DNA of 64,000 bases from Cichorium intybus (taxonomy: Eukaryota > Streptophyta > Magnoliopsida > Asterales > Asteraceae): positions 78,450,994 through 78,514,993 of the forward strand of contig CM042013.1 in the NCBI GenBank assembly GCA_023525715.1. Direction: 5' to 3'. Below the pieces are notes generated by a model that saw nothing but the letters and a program-made list of their open reading frames with translations, ran no database searches and was not told the origin of the DNA. This document shows, piece after piece, positions 35,088-47,308 of this stretch; position 1 is the stretch's first letter; the number at the start of each line of letters is the position of its first letter. Made by a program: the position numbers and the translations under genes.

Positions 35088-37282
35088 ATCTTCTGTTCTT
35101 TTCAAAAAAAAAAAAAAAAACAAACAAACAAACAAAAAATTAGAAAATTTTAGAAAAATACTCTCAAAAATAGAATAAAGACTCTTTTAGAAAATTTCGA
35201 AAAACAATTCCAAAAGAAAATAGAATAATTTTTTTTAATCTCTTCTAAGAATACATCATGAAAAATACATATCTTGAACAACCTTTGAAAATATCCTTTA
35301 ATCGTGATCCTTCCAAAAATTAGGGATTAACAGTTTCATGACACGTATTTCAGGTACATATACTAGAAGAAGATCTTGGACTATATTGTTTTTCAATTGA
35401 AGTGATGATTCTACTTTCATAATTTCTCGGTATGTGTCAAATCTTATTCCTTTTAGACTTATTTCATGAAATCAAGATTTTATTTCTAGGGACTTAAGAT
35501 TAGACGGTTCAGATGGAAACAAAAACCCATGTGAGATTATATTTGTGCCTCGTCATTATCAAGTAGTGGATTTTCATTTCTTGTGGGCATAGGCATTTAT
35601 GTGTATTCTTATAGGGCTTACATTCGTATACCTTGTTGTCTTAGTTTCATTGAACAAATGTCAAAATGATCAAGGATGATTCTTTCCAACATGTATACAT
35701 CCGGTATATATGTCACCGTATCCCTAGCCACATACTGAAGATTAAACTCCTACACCAATGGCGATTGAAGATCCAAAAGTTATTCCACTACGCTCGACTT
35801 AGACGAATTCTATCACGATAACATCTTTTAATTCATCTAGGAAGATAATTCTCTCAGAAAATCAAAAAAAAAAATTCAAGTAAAATTTTATTTTAGAAAA
35901 GAAAATTAGGGATTAAAACGTCAAATTCAAGATCCCAGAAGTCTCTCAAAGCTCAATCGGAAAACTCAAAAAGACTCGTAAGGCGCAAAATTCAAGAAAA
36001 ATCAACACGAAGCCTTCTTAAATGCAAATTCAAGAAAAATTTCAAGGATCTCAAAAATGAAGCTACTATAAACCTAAGGAAGAAACATCAAATGCAGATA
36101 AATCATAAGGAAATAATTGTTGCTGAAATCTAAAGAAAGACATTCCAGATTCTCTCACATCTAAAGATATGCAACTCAACGGTGGATTCCCGGCAAACTG
36201 TAGCATACATTATCGAAGACCCACAGTATATTCCAACACTGTGAAGTTAAACCCCTCTACAGTATTAACCGACGGAGAACTTTTGGATTGCAAGGTTGTT
36301 GCCCACGCAAAACTCTCCCCCGCAATTTTTCTTTGGAGACCACGCAGAATTTTTGTTGTGACTTCTACCTTGCATTTTCTGCTTTTCCATAATATTTATT
36401 TGTTACCCCTCCCCCACCATTTTACATCATGCACCGCAAAAATTGCAAGCCCGAACACCCCGCAAGAACTGATGATCCAAAAATTGATTGGTCCCGCAAT
36501 TTTTTTGCCATTTGACTAATTGTGCAAAAATTTTCATCAAAATATTAGTCAAAAGGCCCAACAATTTTTTTTCTAATTTTACGTTGCACTTGTACGTAAT
36601 GGATCCCCGCAATGTTTCCATTGGAGTCGACGGTAAATTTTTTTAACGATGCCACCGCAAATTTCGTTTAAGCCAACGCAAAAACACATGAACGTTTCAT
36701 TTTCTTTCGCTTAAATGATTTCGCAATTTTTTTTGTGTGTGTGCGCCTACCGAAATTCTCCACGTGATTATCAAATTTTTTTTTGGAGATTGTTGTGCCG
36801 CAACGTTTCAACTCGATATTGCAATTTTTATTTTTGCAGAATCGCGACTTCAGTTACGAACCTCCCCGTGAAATTTTTGCGACGAGTGGTTTAAACTTTT
36901 TTTCTCTCGAAAATCAAAAGTTTTATCATTTGGAAAAACGTTTAACCCAGCAAAAATTTTCGCTCGATCGACAAATTTTTGACTACTCTGCAAAATCTTT
37001 GAACCGCGGATTTTTCGTAGATCAACAAAACGCAATTGCTATCTACAAAGGCTCAACGACCTCATTTTCTTGGATACCGCAATTGTTGAATTTTAACATC
37101 TTGATGTGTATTTGTTTTTCAATGTCTCTATATAATATTACATATTCAAGATTCATCTTTCTCTCTATCCATTCTTTTAATTCATGTCTTGTGAGAACTT
37201 CTTAGTTGATTAGATTTTCTCTAAAGAAATGAATTCAATTCCTTTGTAATATTTTGTCACCAAATATCACATAGGGGGAAAA
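35088..37282 (+). other. Non-coding tract between copia pol and 3' LTR
   Basis: In SIRE/Maximus elements this position can hold an env-like frame. Here no convincing frame is present. From about 36310 to 37090 the sequence carries roughly 18 degenerate copies of a cgcaa(aa)tttt motif, for example ccgcaattttt at 36317 and 36494 and gcaaaaattttc at 36523 and 36950. It ends with the purine tract ataggggga then aaa. Confidence 0.6.
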
Positions 37283-38227
37283 TGTTGAAAATTAATTTAT
37301 GTGACCATTTGTTGAAAAAATATTTAGGAATTAAATTAAATTAATTTTAGTAGATGTGTTAAGTTTTCGCTTAATTAGCGTTAGCGAAAATTTACCCTTA
37401 ACAAAATCTACACAAGTCTACTTTTACTTTGGTAAAATGCAGGAATTAGCGAAAAAGTGACGAATCAGACACTGGATAAGCAAAAAGTCAGATGCTGATA
37501 AGCGAAAATCTCATCAGGATAAGCGAAAATTTCTGATCAGACAAGCAAAAATCAGGAGCCACCCCCTCAATATTTGTGGCCAGCCCCCTCAGAAAATTTC
37601 CCCATTCCCACCTTTATCCTTGATCAAAGACTCACCCCCCTCACTTTTCTGACGCCGTTAAGTACCCCTTCAATAACTTAACGGAATATTCCTTTATTCC
37701 ATGTGCACTTTAGTCTTTCCCATCAAGATTCCATGTACATTTTAGCAAACCCTTTTATAGGACACATGTCACCCTCCTATTGGTGGACATTTTCTTACAC
37801 CCTATAAATACCTCCCCACTACCTATGTTTCCACCAACCTTTTTGGAAACATTTTCTCCCCAAACACCACGTCTGATTTATCAGAGAAATTCTCCAAAAA
37901 GTGTGCTCCCCCATATGAAGAATTGAAGATTACTTTTTGAAGATTCCATTTTGCATTCATCATTTTGAACGCATTTCTTCATATTTCTTCAAGTGTTCTT
38001 CATTTCTTCTTCATATTTCTTCTTCTTTTTCATTGTAACTTTGAATGCTTCATTATTATCAATGGAAATCTTTTTCTTCTATTTTCTTTATTGTTATTGA
38101 ATAGTTTTGATTAAATATTCCGCATTGTGTTTGTCATTTTAAGATCTTCTTGGATTTAAATCTTCTTCTTATATTTTTATGTTTATTCATGGAAATATTT
38201 TGAACTCTAGATTTATTTTATCTAACA
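37283..38227 (+). repeat. 3' LTR of the copia element (945 bp)
   Basis: Near-identical to 16872-17814. It ends tatctaaca and is followed by the target copy gttct. Confidence 0.96.
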
Positions 38228-38660
38228 GTTCTGATAACAAGATCTATGCCTTCAACCAAACACTGTTAGTTAATGAAGGATTACATGGACGGGCACCAAA
38301 GTATCCATTTGAGGTTAACAAAGTACAATAAAAGCATGTTATAATCTACTCAATATGATATACTAAAGTTAGGCTACTTCTGTGAAAATATTAACCTATC
38401 CAAACGATAATAAATGGAAAAAGGTTTAAGGCAACACAAAAATCGACAAGAAATGACGTGCAATGAGCTTTTGGTATCCTAAAAACATATTGGGCTATAA
38501 TTCGACTCCTTGCACAGGTTATGCTTCTTAGAAAAAATTGAAATGCAATGCACATTCGCATTATGTTACACACTATGATTTTAAAAGATGAAGGTCTAGT
38601 GATATTTCATTTTCACGAAAATGATCTAGAATGATTAAAAGTATATGAAGATGCTCTTCA
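38228..38660 (+). pseudogene. PIF/Harbinger transposase pseudogene, 3' part
   Basis: It continues the 16770-16871 reading: SDNKIYAFNQTLLVNEGLHG then RAPKYPFEVN. After frame changes come AFGILKTYWAIIRLLAQ (about 38466-38516) and MHIRIMLHTMILKDEG (about 38545-38592). These match the ND..VL, GRAP, ERAFG.L...W.I and MHN(M)I.ED blocks of plant PIF/Harbinger nucleases. Stops include one where the family has Arg before AFG. Sequence beyond 38660 is not recognised. Confidence 0.72.
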
Positions 38661-39297
38661 GGAATTTTGTTGCCAATAAACCCACAACAACCTACAATCA
38701 AATCTCGTGGAACATATTGCAAACACATGTGTACCCTACCTCGACAACTAGTTTTTTGTTTTTCTTTTGATGTTAATTGTTTAATTGTATTTTCTTAATT
38801 ATAATTAATGTTTTTTATTTAATGTATTTAACAATTTATGTTGATTAGAATTGTGGAATGGAGGAGATGAGAAAGATGAATATTTCAATGATTTTGGATG
38901 ACATGTTAACTTTTCATTCACGTGTCAACTATTTTGTACCATATCAACATCATATCACTCCCTTCTTTCATCTTTCAAGAGTAATGCACACTTCAGTGTA
39001 GCATATTGTACAATGGGGAAGAACAGAAGGGCAGTGAGAGAGAGAGAGGAGAGAGGAAACTCATAAAAGTGAGAAGGAAGAGGTGAGAGACAGCAGGGAG
39101 GATTCCATGGCAGGGAAGGACTTAATAGGGGCCGCCAAAGGTGACATGGTGTTACCTCCAATGTCCATTTGACATTATGTTAGCCATGTCAGCGCCCAAC
39201 TCCTATATGGGTTTAGTACATAACCTTAAGGATGGTTTACGAATGAATTGAGAAAAGGGAAAGTCAGTTGATGTTAAAGAGCGACGGTATGGTATAG
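38661..39297. other. Intergenic sequence, nothing recognised
   Basis: AT-rich, with a short GAGA-rich stretch at 39029-39060. No gene. Confidence 0.6.
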
Positions 39298-39726
39298 TGT
39301 AACGCCCCAAATCCAACATCGAGTATTTACAACATTTTAATAAAATTGTACAAATTTGGTTTTACAAATGCAATACTCGATGTTTGGGAAGCGTCAAGTG
39401 GATATCTTCAAGATCGTTCCACGATCCAGCTGGGCGTTACTACACCTAATTCCTGCAAAACACCACAAAAAACAATGTAAGAAAAAACGCTTAGTGAATA
39501 ACTCTACTACCACGAGATAAATTTTACAACAAAACTTTTAAAGTCAAACCACACTTCGAAATTTCACCAAACAATTGTCACCTCAAAATCCAACACTAAT
39601 CAGATATATCATAATACCTAAATCACCATTTGTATAACACACCATATTTATAATTAACACCCATATAGAAATTATTCACCGAAGAATCTTGGGCTTTTCA
39701 CCAACCCAAAGTTCGATCACCAACAC

Positions 39727-40583
39727 TGTTGGATTAGGTGTCTAAGCCCATAACTATAATTGATATATACTTGAATTGATAGTAGCACAGTCCTTTTGGG
39801 TTGCCCTCAATAGTCCAAATGGTATTAAGGTTAATAGATAGAGAGAAATAAATAGTTTATTAATTTAATGTGTGATGATAAATTAATTAGAAACTAGTTT
39901 GGAATTAATTAGAATTAATTAGAATTAATTTGGGATTAATTAAAAATGCAGGGCATGAATTGTAATTGTTCAATAGTAGAACAATAGAAGAGTCTGGTCG
40001 AAGTAACACGCGTGTCGCGTGCAAAGGAGAGCCGCGACGCAGACAGCTAAAAGGGTTATTTGAATTTGAAGATAAAATGTCTAAGAGGGTTATTTGAATT
40101 TGAAGATAAAATGTTTATCCAGTTTAAATTCAAATAAGGTGTATCTCTAAGGTTTATCCTTTATTAACATTGAGGCTATAAATACCCCTCCCCTGGCACT
40201 TCATTCTCTGCGCCATTCCTGTAGACAGTTCTCTGGAATTTTCTCTTCTCTCAAAAGCAGAATCTATAATCATTCTCTAAGGTTTTATAGCGAGCTTTTC
40301 TTAATAAGATAATTAAGCTTTGCTTGGACTTTTGGGTGTGAACCATTAGAGGCACGACACTTGTCGTGCTTGCTTCCAAAGAGATATACAAGAAGAGGAA
40401 TCATTGTTATTCGCTATAATAACAATAAGGTATGTAATCCTAAAACCCTTATGTAATTTTTTATTATAGTTATAGGGTTTTCTTTGATGTTCTAAGTTAT
40501 ATGTCCAATAGAGAAAACACAGATCCTTTAGGTTGCATGTGAACTTAAGAGTTTTAATTTTGTTTGTCTGCCTAAATCTATCA
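39727..40583 (+). mobile_element. Solo copia LTR (857 bp)
   Basis: It starts tgttggattaggtg, ends aaatctatca, and is flanked by a perfect 5-bp duplication aacac (39722-39726 and 40584-40588). A TATA-like ctataaatacccctccc lies near 40177. It contains a tandem duplication (ttatttgaatttgaag, about 40057-40112). A single LTR with its own target duplication is the footprint of LTR-LTR recombination. It is a different family from the copia element at 16872. Confidence 0.85.
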
Positions 40584-40814
40584 AACACTCGGTTACACCG
40601 AATTATCACCCATCTTGGATTACACCGTATGGTTGTAAACCACAGTTATACAACCATTTGAACACCATATAAACACCAATGAATATCAACACCTACGACT
40701 TCACTTTTTGTATCTAATAGCAACTACTATGAGAGTTTCACATATGCTAACATATAGGGTTACTATGCTATTATTTACTAAGGTATTAAATTCTAGCACC
40801 ATCATATGATACAT

Positions 40815-40818
<4 letters not shown>

Positions 40819-40910
<92 letters not shown>
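40819..40910. repeat. (TA)n(CA)n compound microsatellite
   Basis: About 36 TA units (to 40890) followed by ten CA units. Confidence 0.98.
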
Positions 40911-40912
<2 letters not shown>

Positions 40913-41760
40913 AATAAAACATAAAACTTAACTCCAATCAAGTTGAGTAAAGTTACTCACCTTGACTTCCAAGTCCAAAAGATATAATCTTGTTGTTAGA
41001 ACCTTCCTTACTCCTTTTTATATACAGGGGAATAAGTATATTCATCAATTAGACATAATTCACCTTCAACCTTAGCAAAACAAGACTTCTGGCCACCACA
41101 GACTAACTAGCGGCGCTAATTATATGTCCACGTTCATAGTTAGCACCGTTAACTACGAACATCAGGCCATTCTTGAACATTTTTCCAGATTAACACTCCC
41201 ACACTCATTTCTAATCTTATATGAACATGTATTTTAGGAAAATACTACTAGACTCTTAGTTTCACACCTAACCTCAACTTCCATTCCACCAAAAATCCAC
41301 AATTAAGCTAAACTACTTAGAAAATCACATACATAATAGTGTACTAACCTCAATCCTTGATTTGGGTGTAAAAACCATTTGATTTCCACCTTAATTTGAT
41401 GATTAGAACACCAAAAATCCCCTGAAACTTGCCTGTTCTTCGTAGCTTCTGGAATGAGGATTGAACCCACAAATGACCAAGTCAAAGCTTTAAGTGGGAG
41501 TCTGTCAGACCGATATTAGCGACGCTAATGTGTCTGATAAGTGATTTCTTGCACATTTGCATCATTTTCCCACCTTTTGACCTATAATTCCAAACTTAGC
41601 AACCAAACTCCATATTAAATCATAATATGGACATTTAAACACCAACATAACACCTTAACACCTCAAATCCCAAGATTTTGTTCGTTCTTCATTTTAACAT
41701 TTTTGGCCCTTTTTTCATCGAGAACACCCACGAATAATTTAAAACTGCTTTAACACTATC

Positions 41761-42473
41761 AACATGTTATTACAAGTTGATAAGGAATGTAAACCTGCTT
41801 CCTGGTATTACATATAGGAATGACGACAGAGATGAAAAGGATGATACACACTATCCAGTGGCGGCCCTAAGGTGTGTGAATAGCTAGTGTGGTCGCATAG
41901 GGCCTCCAACCTTAAGGGGCATCCACTCGGAAATTTACATAAATATTGTACTGCTAAAAAATTAGAAGAAAAACGACAATGACGAGTGTGTATAATTGAA
42001 AAACTAATATAAACAAAGAAATATAATATTTAAATTATATTGATATAATATGTTGATTATGTTATAGTTAATAGAAACATTGTCCAAATGTCCTAATTGT
42101 ATAGTATTTATTCCCACTAGGGTTGTTCTAAAAGTAAACAAAAACAGAAAAAAAATAAGAACAACTTCTTCATAGTTAAGAGGAGTTATCAATCGATTTA
42201 TCATCAACCAAGTACCGAATTATTGTAATTAAGAATCAGCTCAAGTGGAACAAAATGTATTTCACGATGATACTACAAAATTTGATAATGTTCAATCTAA
42301 TAAGGATTAACATAGAGAAGGGGGTAACACTAAATGTGGTTGAAGTTGTTAAAGTATGATAGATGAATTTGCTTCTAAAAATGCAAGATTGATGTTTAGA
42401 AAATAGTAATGCTCTTGTTGTTTATTATTTTTTTTTTCAAAAATTGTTCGTAGCATGTTCAATTTATTAATGA
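41761..42473. other. Intergenic sequence with possible hAT end
   Basis: At 41859 cagtggcggccctaag followed by agggcctcc resembles the 5' end of a plant hAT element, but I found no matching opposite end. Nothing else is recognised. Confidence 0.35.
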
Positions 42474-42691
42474 TCTCTAGCCTAGCTGGTAGTGATACAC
42501 CGGGGTTATATACTCATGTGAGTAAAGGTCAGGGGTTCAAATCCTGACTGAAGCACATGTGGGAGATTTTTCTAAGGTGAGGCAAAACAAATAGGAGGGG
42601 AAAGGATCTGCTTCCGGGCCGCCGGCTAAATGCCGACCTGATTTACCACAACCGAATACGCTCATACTTATTTGCCGTTTCAAAAAAAAAA
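42474..42691 (+). mobile_element. tRNA-derived SINE
   Basis: Box A TAGCCTAGCTGG (42478-42489) and box B GGTTCAAATCC (42534-42544) match the RNA polymerase III consensus at normal spacing. A tRNA-unrelated body follows and the element ends in an A run (42682-42691). Length about 215 bp. The exact start and target duplication are not certain. Any mobility would depend on LINE reverse transcriptase. Confidence 0.85.
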
Positions 42692-44084
42692 TAACCAACG
42701 AAAACTTATATATGATTGATCACGTACTATCGATTGTTAACTATTTCATTAACACATATGTGATTACTTCTATTTTTCTAATAATCATGATTTTTATTAA
42801 TACTTTTGTAGTAATCATGATTTTCTATTCTTATCGGTATGTTTTCCATAAGAAATATGAAAATCGGCTATTTTGTAGTTTAATTGAAACTTGTTAACAA
42901 TTAATTTATGTTCTCATACTTATTATTAATTTTAACTTTTAAATTTAACGATACAATATTCATCTAATAAAACTTTACACTAAATTTTTAAAAGGTTTCA
43001 ATTTGATTTTACCGTTTTACGCAATGCTTTGAAATGTCGTGCCGAGCCTGCTAGTACCCTAATTTAAGGAAGGTATCAAGTCTCATGAAGGTTGTTTGAT
43101 TGTTTCCAAAAATAGAAATACATCTCCTCTCTTGAAGAAGGATCCGAGATTAAGTAATAGTTTATGTTATTTTTATATATTTTGTGAAATCATTTTATAG
43201 ATCGGCAACGAAGTTAGAGGGTATCAACAATCGCAAATGTTTTTATTTTATTATCATAATTAATAAAGGTGTTAAATAATAAAGATTGGGTACTTGTAAA
43301 TTTTACCCGATTTCATTCTTTTATTCCTGTAATGTAAAACGTGCTTCCAGAACAATATTTGAGAAAAAAAAAATTGTAATGTAACATGAACTTTATATAA
43401 ATTCAAATACAGTATCGAAGGCAAAAATTCTGAGGTTGTTTATTATTATCTTTTCAATTTTGCATATATATTATATTAAATTCAATGGAGTTAAAGGAAA
43501 CCTGCAGGTGCGGTTGATATCTAGACGGGCTCATTCGGCTGGCTCCTATTTATTGATCACGTGGCTTCCTGGCATTGAGTTTTGGTCTACACGCTTTGCT
43601 GCATCTTAAGCTAATATAATTAACACCTCATTAGGCGGTTTGGTATGTTCTTTATGTCTCCTCCAACTACATCAGCATTGTCTTCATCAACACATTATCA
43701 TTGTCTAAGAAGGACAATGTTTTCTTCCTCATACCGGAAAGAAGGTGTCAAACAAGAGAAGACTTCAAAACGAAAGTTTGTGATCACTATCATTTTGATT
43801 AATGTCGTCTCGGTCATGCCGTAAAAGGGACAGTGTTCATGCCGTGATGGACTTATTTGTATGTTATTGCACACCAAGAATCATATACATGAGTTCTTTT
43901 TTGTGGTCGAGGTTCGGATGTGTGTAGGAAACCACAATCACAACGATTATGGTAATCGATACTTAGAATACTTGCGAACTTGAGAGAATGCTGAAGAGGA
44001 GGAAGATATTACAAGATTGAACTACCAATCCTTGTATATTAGTGAACAAAAATGAACCCCAACTGAAGATCACTGACCCTTATT
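42692..44084. other. Intergenic sequence, nothing recognised
   Basis: AT-rich; no gene-like reading frame or repeat that I can name. Confidence 0.6.
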
Positions 44085-44420
44085 TATGTCTCAGCTTCCT
44101 GATGCCATGTAGGATCCAAATCATTATAAACATTCTATCATTGGTCATAAGGGTATATTGTAAACAATTTTAAAAAGTTCATTGGTAAATCAAGTACAAA
44201 AATAAGTTTAGTGACCAAATGCGAACAATTTTAGAAGTTCGTTACCCTTCCAAGTCTTCTAGGATGTCACGTAGGATGTCAAATTAGCAAAAACCTTCTA
44301 TAAATGGTTATAAGGGTATCATGTGAATAATTTTAAAAAGTTCATGGGTAAATCAAGCATAAAAATAAGTTCGTTGATCAAATGTAAACAATTTTTAGAA
44401 GTTCGCTACCTTTCCAAGTT
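44085..44420. repeat. Diverged direct repeat, two ~165-bp units
   Basis: Both units contain ataagggtat, aattttaaaaagttcat, gtaaatcaag, aaaaataagtt and agaagttcg...ttccaag in the same order, with many substitutions. They are old tandem copies. Confidence 0.75.
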
Positions 44421-44637
44421 ATTATCTCTATTCTATACATTATATTGCTGAAATATAATATTCGACAAACATTCAAATTCATAAAAAATATAACAAACTA
44501 TAAGTAAATATATTAATGACTTAGGAGCGTAACGTACTTTTTCCCGTGTTTACATTTAGGCAACTATGTTTTTTTTTTATCACAATTGACCATTTAACTT
44601 ATTAAGTCTGTTCAATAAACATAATTATGGTCGATTG

Positions 44638-45699
44638 TAGTAGGTTGATGCTAACGTGGCAGCATATGTGGCCGGGTTAATTACTTGCTACGGTAACGTA
44701 CTTTTGCTCGTATTCACATTGAGGAAACTATGTTTTTTCGTTCACATTTGACCATTTAACTTTTAAGTATGTTTTAAAAATATTATTATGACCCACGCCC
44801 CCTCAACTTTAGTTTTGCTCTGTTAACCCTTAAGTTTTGGAACACGACCCATGTCCCCTCAACTTTAGTTTTGTTTTTATTTCAGATCTTAAACAATTAA
44901 CAAAAGAACAACTATATTTTCTAATATAGATAGAAAGATTAATAATCATAAATAAACAAAAGTTAATCACGACTTTCATTACTATTAAGTTTTTTTAATT
45001 GACATGGTACTACCAACCAAACATGTTGGCTACCAAACATCCTGCTACCAGTTTTCTTGGTTCGGTTGGTAAGATGTTGGTTGGTTTTCAGTAGTACGTA
45101 TTTGACAGTCCTGGTTTCCACATTAGATGGAGAATTAATGTCATGTAATTCACTTAGTTGGAGAATTAATGCCACATAATTTAGTTGGAGAATTAATGTC
45201 ATGTAATTCACTTAGTTGGAGAATTAATGCCACATAATTTAGTTTAACCTGTAATCTCACTAGAACCGATCAGTACTTTTATTTGTGATTCATAAAAGTA
45301 TTATTAGACGAGGTTAATTCAATATAGTTCTATAGCTTAGAAGATCGAAAAAATTGTCATACATTGTTTATTTTCCTACTTTATATATTGTTTCTTGTCA
45401 GCATCATGTTGACATTTTTAATAAAATTTGGCAGTTAAAAAAAACTTAATAGTAGAAAATCCAAGATTGAAATTTATTTATTTGTGATTTTTAATCATTA
45501 TTATCTGTATTAAAAAATGTAATTGATTTTTTGTTAATTGTTTAAGATCTAAAACTAAGCAGAACTAAAGTTGAGTTGGCATAGGTCGTGTTTTCCAAAA
45601 CTCGAGGGTTTACACAGAAAAACTGAACTTGAGGGGCGTGGGTCATAATACGTTACCATATCAAGTCATTAATCCAGCCACGTCAACATCAACAAACTA
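44638..45699. mobile_element. Foldback/TIR element with internal tandem repeats
   Basis: The strongest inverted repeat is 44784 to about 44870 (tattatgacccacgccccct...) against about 45565-45650. A weaker outer pair (44638-44703 with about 45650-45699; gttgatgctaacgtggc against its complement) extends it. The left arm also contains a ~95-bp insertion that resembles 44527-44610 (taacgtactttt, aactatgtttttt, gaccatttaac). The interior holds no gene but has 29/58-bp tandem repeats at 45125-45240. It is a non-autonomous Mutator-like or foldback element. Confidence 0.6.
45125..45240. repeat. 58-bp tandem duplication of a 29-bp motif pair
   Basis: Two near-perfect 58-bp units, each made of two related halves built on ggagaattaatg. 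Confidence 0.9.
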
Positions 45700-45701
45700 C
45701 A

Positions 45702-47308
45702 TGTAACACCCCTTTCTCAAACCATATTTAATACAGTTTATATTATAATATATCTTACAACTCATGACTATCAAAAAGTCACTTAATTTTTTTTTTACAA
45801 CTTTATTCTCAAGGGGGTATTACAGACTGAATACAGAAACCATAATTTAAACTTATTTGTATCTTACACTGGTCCCAACTTCAACTCCTGCTCCTTTCAC
45901 CTAAGTACATAGCATTTAAAAAAAATAATACGTGAGACATAAAGTCTCGTGAGTAATATGGGTTTTAGACCAAAACTTTTCTGCTCAAAACTTGAATTAT
46001 AAACAAGTAAACTGCTTAAAACTTATTTTCATAACAAATCTCAAAATACTTTCTTTCTTAAAAACTGCTTCTTTTCTCAAACTGTTTTCTTCTTTAAAAC
46101 TGCTTTCTTTCTTAAAACTGCTTTCTTTCTCATTTACTTGTGGCCAACTGAAACTCATGAATTAGTTTAGTTTAATTCATTTTACTAACTCCCCTTCGCG
46201 GGACAGAACGGATCTACCCGCAAGGTTATGCTATCTCTGTCTCCCCTTCGTAACTTGGAACAGATCCAATCACAAGGTTATGCTAAGCTAGACAACTACT
46301 TCGCGACGGGAGGTACCACCCCAGTAGTGTCTTCAGATCTCCCGATTATGTGGGTGATCCTATTCCGGACAACTGACTTTCATTACTTTCTTAGCTTTAG
46401 TTATTATCTCATTACTTTCTTCATTTCATCTCAAATTGGTCAAATAGGACACAATTTACAATAAACTCAAACTCATAAACTTTTAAACTCATAATCAAAA
46501 ATACTTTCAAGTCTAACTTCAATATCTTTAGTTCTCATATGGAGCTTCTTTCAAAACTTTACAAACTATACTTCTTTAAAAACTGAACTTCTTTAAAATC
46601 TCTTTTAAACACTTAGCTCTTAGAGCTACTTTCAAAACTGTTTCCAAACTTTAGTATTTGCAAATATTTGGAAATCTCATTTTCTGAAAATATTATCTTG
46701 TTATGTACTAGAGAAATCCTCATAATACTCACCTTGGTTCTGCTATGGTTCACTAAGCTTCACGTACTCCTTTTCCTTTCTCGTGCTCAATGGTATTTGA
46801 AGCACCACCTATACAAGTATCATATATATTTACTCAATTAATACATACTACATCTGACTCTGTAACTTAAGAGTCTCATATGACACAACTACAGGTCATA
46901 ACAAATGTATAACTTTTAATACTCATTTTATAATTTTCTCCGAAATACGCGTATTTTGCTACAGTGCCCCCGAGGGGTCGTATTCCGAATTTAAAAATTT
47001 TCTACGTAGTTTCACACCATTTTAAGCCTATGGTATGAATTTCAGGTCAAACGGACATGTCTAGCAACGAGTTCAAATCTCAAAATTGGACAGGAGCTTC
47101 TGCCGCGAGGTCGCGTCGCGACCATAAGGGTCGTCGCGTCGCGATCAGAAGTACGTTGCTATTCTTGGCGATTTTTCAAACTGCAGTTTCACTATTTACC
47201 CCATTAAGCTCTTAAGACTTAACTTAATTAGTTTAGGGTCATTTCCAGGCCCTAAATACCAACTTATACTTAACTTTAATCTTCAAAATCATCAAATCAT
47301 CTTTAAGT
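45702..47308 (-). repeat. Gypsy LTR, truncated by insertion of element A
   Basis: It starts tgtaacacccctttctc and is homologous to the first half of the LTR at 2919-6446, including the splice-like acceptor (45901) and donor (46732), the ccccgaggggtcgtatt block near 46970, and a CG-rich block at 47110-47150. No primer site borders 45702, so it is a 3' LTR or solo LTR of a minus-strand element. Its other half should lie beyond element A, outside the window. Confidence 0.75.
45901..46732 (-). other. Candidate leader intron inside gypsy LTR at 45702
   Basis: The minus-strand donor is ccaag/GTGAGTATTATG; the acceptor ...atgtacttAG ends at 45901. Confidence 0.5.

Larger units (their letters stand above)
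16872..38227 (+). mobile_element. SIRE/Maximus-like copia retrotransposon, interrupted by a gypsy element
   Basis: LTRs at 16872-17814 and 37283-38227 are nearly identical (about five substitutions and two 1-bp indels by eye). The target duplication gttct (16867-16871 and 38228-38232) is perfect. The primer site TGGTATCAGAGC is at 17817-17828 and the purine tract (ataggggga, then aaa) abuts the 3' LTR. Gene order is gag, protease, integrase, RT, RNase H, which defines copia. Removing the gypsy insertion (19457-29321) leaves about 11.5 kb. The large size, extended Gag and a 2.2-kb tract after pol suggest the SIRE/Maximus lineage. Several stops and one frame shift make this copy non-autonomous. 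Confidence 0.95.
39298..41760 (-). repeat. Probable old gypsy-type LTR (high-coordinate end uncertain)
   Basis: The start tgtaacgcccc is the inverted form of the gypsy LTR ends seen elsewhere here (ggggcgttaca). It includes a 15-bp inverted repeat (39313-39327 with 39372-39387, ccaacatcgagtatt). It is interrupted by a solo copia LTR (39727-40583). I could not fix the other end, and no primer site lies beside the visible end, so it would be a 3' or solo LTR. Weakly supported. Confidence 0.4.

Noticed and set aside
36783..37205. 140-codon frame as an env-like gene of the copia element
   Set aside because: No signal peptide, transmembrane or coiled-coil pattern. It coincides with the cgcaaatttt motif array.
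41859..42473. Complete hAT element starting at cagtggcggccctaag
   Set aside because: No matching inverted end or 8-bp duplication found. Kept only as a possible remnant.
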